Source of the DNA: an uncultured Tolumonas sp. | GTDB taxonomy: Bacteria; Pseudomonadota; Gammaproteobacteria; Enterobacterales; Aeromonadaceae | DNA length: 64,000 nt | Assembly: GCF_963676665.1 (NCBI RefSeq) | Contig: NZ_OY781369.1 | Span: forward strand, 90,001 to 154,000 | Reading direction: 5' to 3' | Shown: in pieces, positions 63,632 through 64,000 of the stretch | Numbering within the stretch: the stretch's first letter is position 1 | Layout: every line of letters starts with the position of its first letter | Position numbers and translations under genes: made by a program | Notes under the pieces: model-generated | Database searches by the model: none | What the model was told of the DNA's origin: nothing | The model's input: only the letters and a program-made list of their open reading frames with translations

Positions 63632-64000
63632 ATGACCAAGTTGCTTGTACTGTATTATTCCATGTATGGCCATATTGAAACGATGGCCAACAGTGTGGTC
63701 GAAGGCGCACGAGAAGTGGATGGCGTCGAGGTTACACTCAAACGGGTTCCTGAAACGATGGACCCGGCTATCTTTGCTTCTGCCGGCGGGAAAGCCAGCC
63801 AGATACCGGTCGCCACGCCCGCAGAGCTGGCCGACTATGATGCCATTATTTTTGGGGTACCCACCCGCTTTGGCAATATGGCCGGACAAATGCGCACTTT
63901 TCTCGATCAAACCGGCGGCTTATGGGCCAAAGGGGCATTGTTTGGCAAAGTCGCCAGTGTGTTTAGTTCGACCGGTGTCGGTGGCGGACAAGAGATGACC
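63632..64000 (+). CDS. wrbA: NAD(P)H:quinone oxidoreductase WrbA, N-terminal part
   Basis: A flavodoxin-like quinone reductase cut by the window end after 123 codons. The FMN phosphate loop [12 protein letters not shown] and the [23 protein letters not shown] segment are typical of WrbA/NQO type IV, which reduces quinones by two electrons to limit oxidative stress. AAAGGGAAC precedes the ATG. Confidence 0.94.
   Translation, partial: MTKLLVLYYSMYGHIETMANSVVEGAREVDGVEVTLKRVPETMDPAIFASAGGKASQIPVATPAELADYDAIIFGVPTRFGNMAGQMRTFLDQTGGLWAKGALFGKVASVFSSTGVGGGQEMT

Noticed and set aside
1-64000. tRNA, rRNA, CRISPR, insertion sequence or prophage genes
   Set aside because: None seen on reading both strands; no spaced direct repeats, transposase frames or att-like duplications were noticed.

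Overview
The window is a gene-dense bacterial chromosome segment of about 49-50% apparent GC. The order ubiD-fre, ftsY-ftsE-ftsX-rpoH with divergent rsmD, a complete arnBCADTEF operon, pspF/pspABC and two ERIC-type repeats point to a gammaproteobacterium. The best guess is Aeromonadales, close to Tolumonas; this rests on gene content and gene order, not on any search. I see no tRNA or rRNA gene, insertion sequence, prophage, CRISPR array or origin.

Layout. 0-9 kb is housekeeping: a membrane-anchored RRM protein, murI, srkA-yihD, an unlinked squalene synthase-like gene, ubiD-fre, ubiK and recQ, then a small AbiTii-like protein. 9-15 kb holds rarD and a cellobiose-type cluster (PTS IIB-IIC-IIA, 6-phospho-beta-glucosidase, SemiSWEET, LacI-type regulator) preceded by a paired CCGG-centred operator. 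15-21 kb is a copper/silver efflux cluster (CusA, CusB, CusF and a small Cys/His-rich exported protein) on the minus strand. 21-29 kb carries nfo, two chemoreceptors flanking an orphan second PTS IIB, rsmJ and a GGDEF-EAL protein. 29-42 kb has prlC, a histidine kinase, an aminopeptidase P, pssA, putP, aspA, speE, an entericidin-like lipoprotein and carbonic anhydrase. 42-48 kb is rpoH, ftsXEY, rsmD-yhhL and a MarC-family gene. 48-57 kb is devoted largely to lipid A: pagL, yecH and arnBCADTEF. 57-62.5 kb is envelope stress: a PspA paralogue with a TPR membrane protein, then pspF divergent from pspABC with a sigma-54 promoter. An exported alpha/beta hydrolase and the start of wrbA close the window.

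The most striking non-coding element is on the minus strand at about 59475-59758, in the gap between the TPR gene and pspF. It has 13 GGA triplets within 199 nt, several in the loops of short hairpins, and ends in a terminator. This is the architecture of a CsrB/RsmZ-type RNA that sequesters CsrA. Other second-look items are a PmrA-like box in the structured arn leader, a minus-strand terminator with no gene in front of it near 49.6 kb, an ERIC copy that places a TATAAT box ahead of a lipoprotein gene, and the orphan IIB between chemoreceptors.

Several genes start inside their longest open frame. I moved starts to the codon with the better ribosome binding site or the better fit to family length, and say so in each entry.
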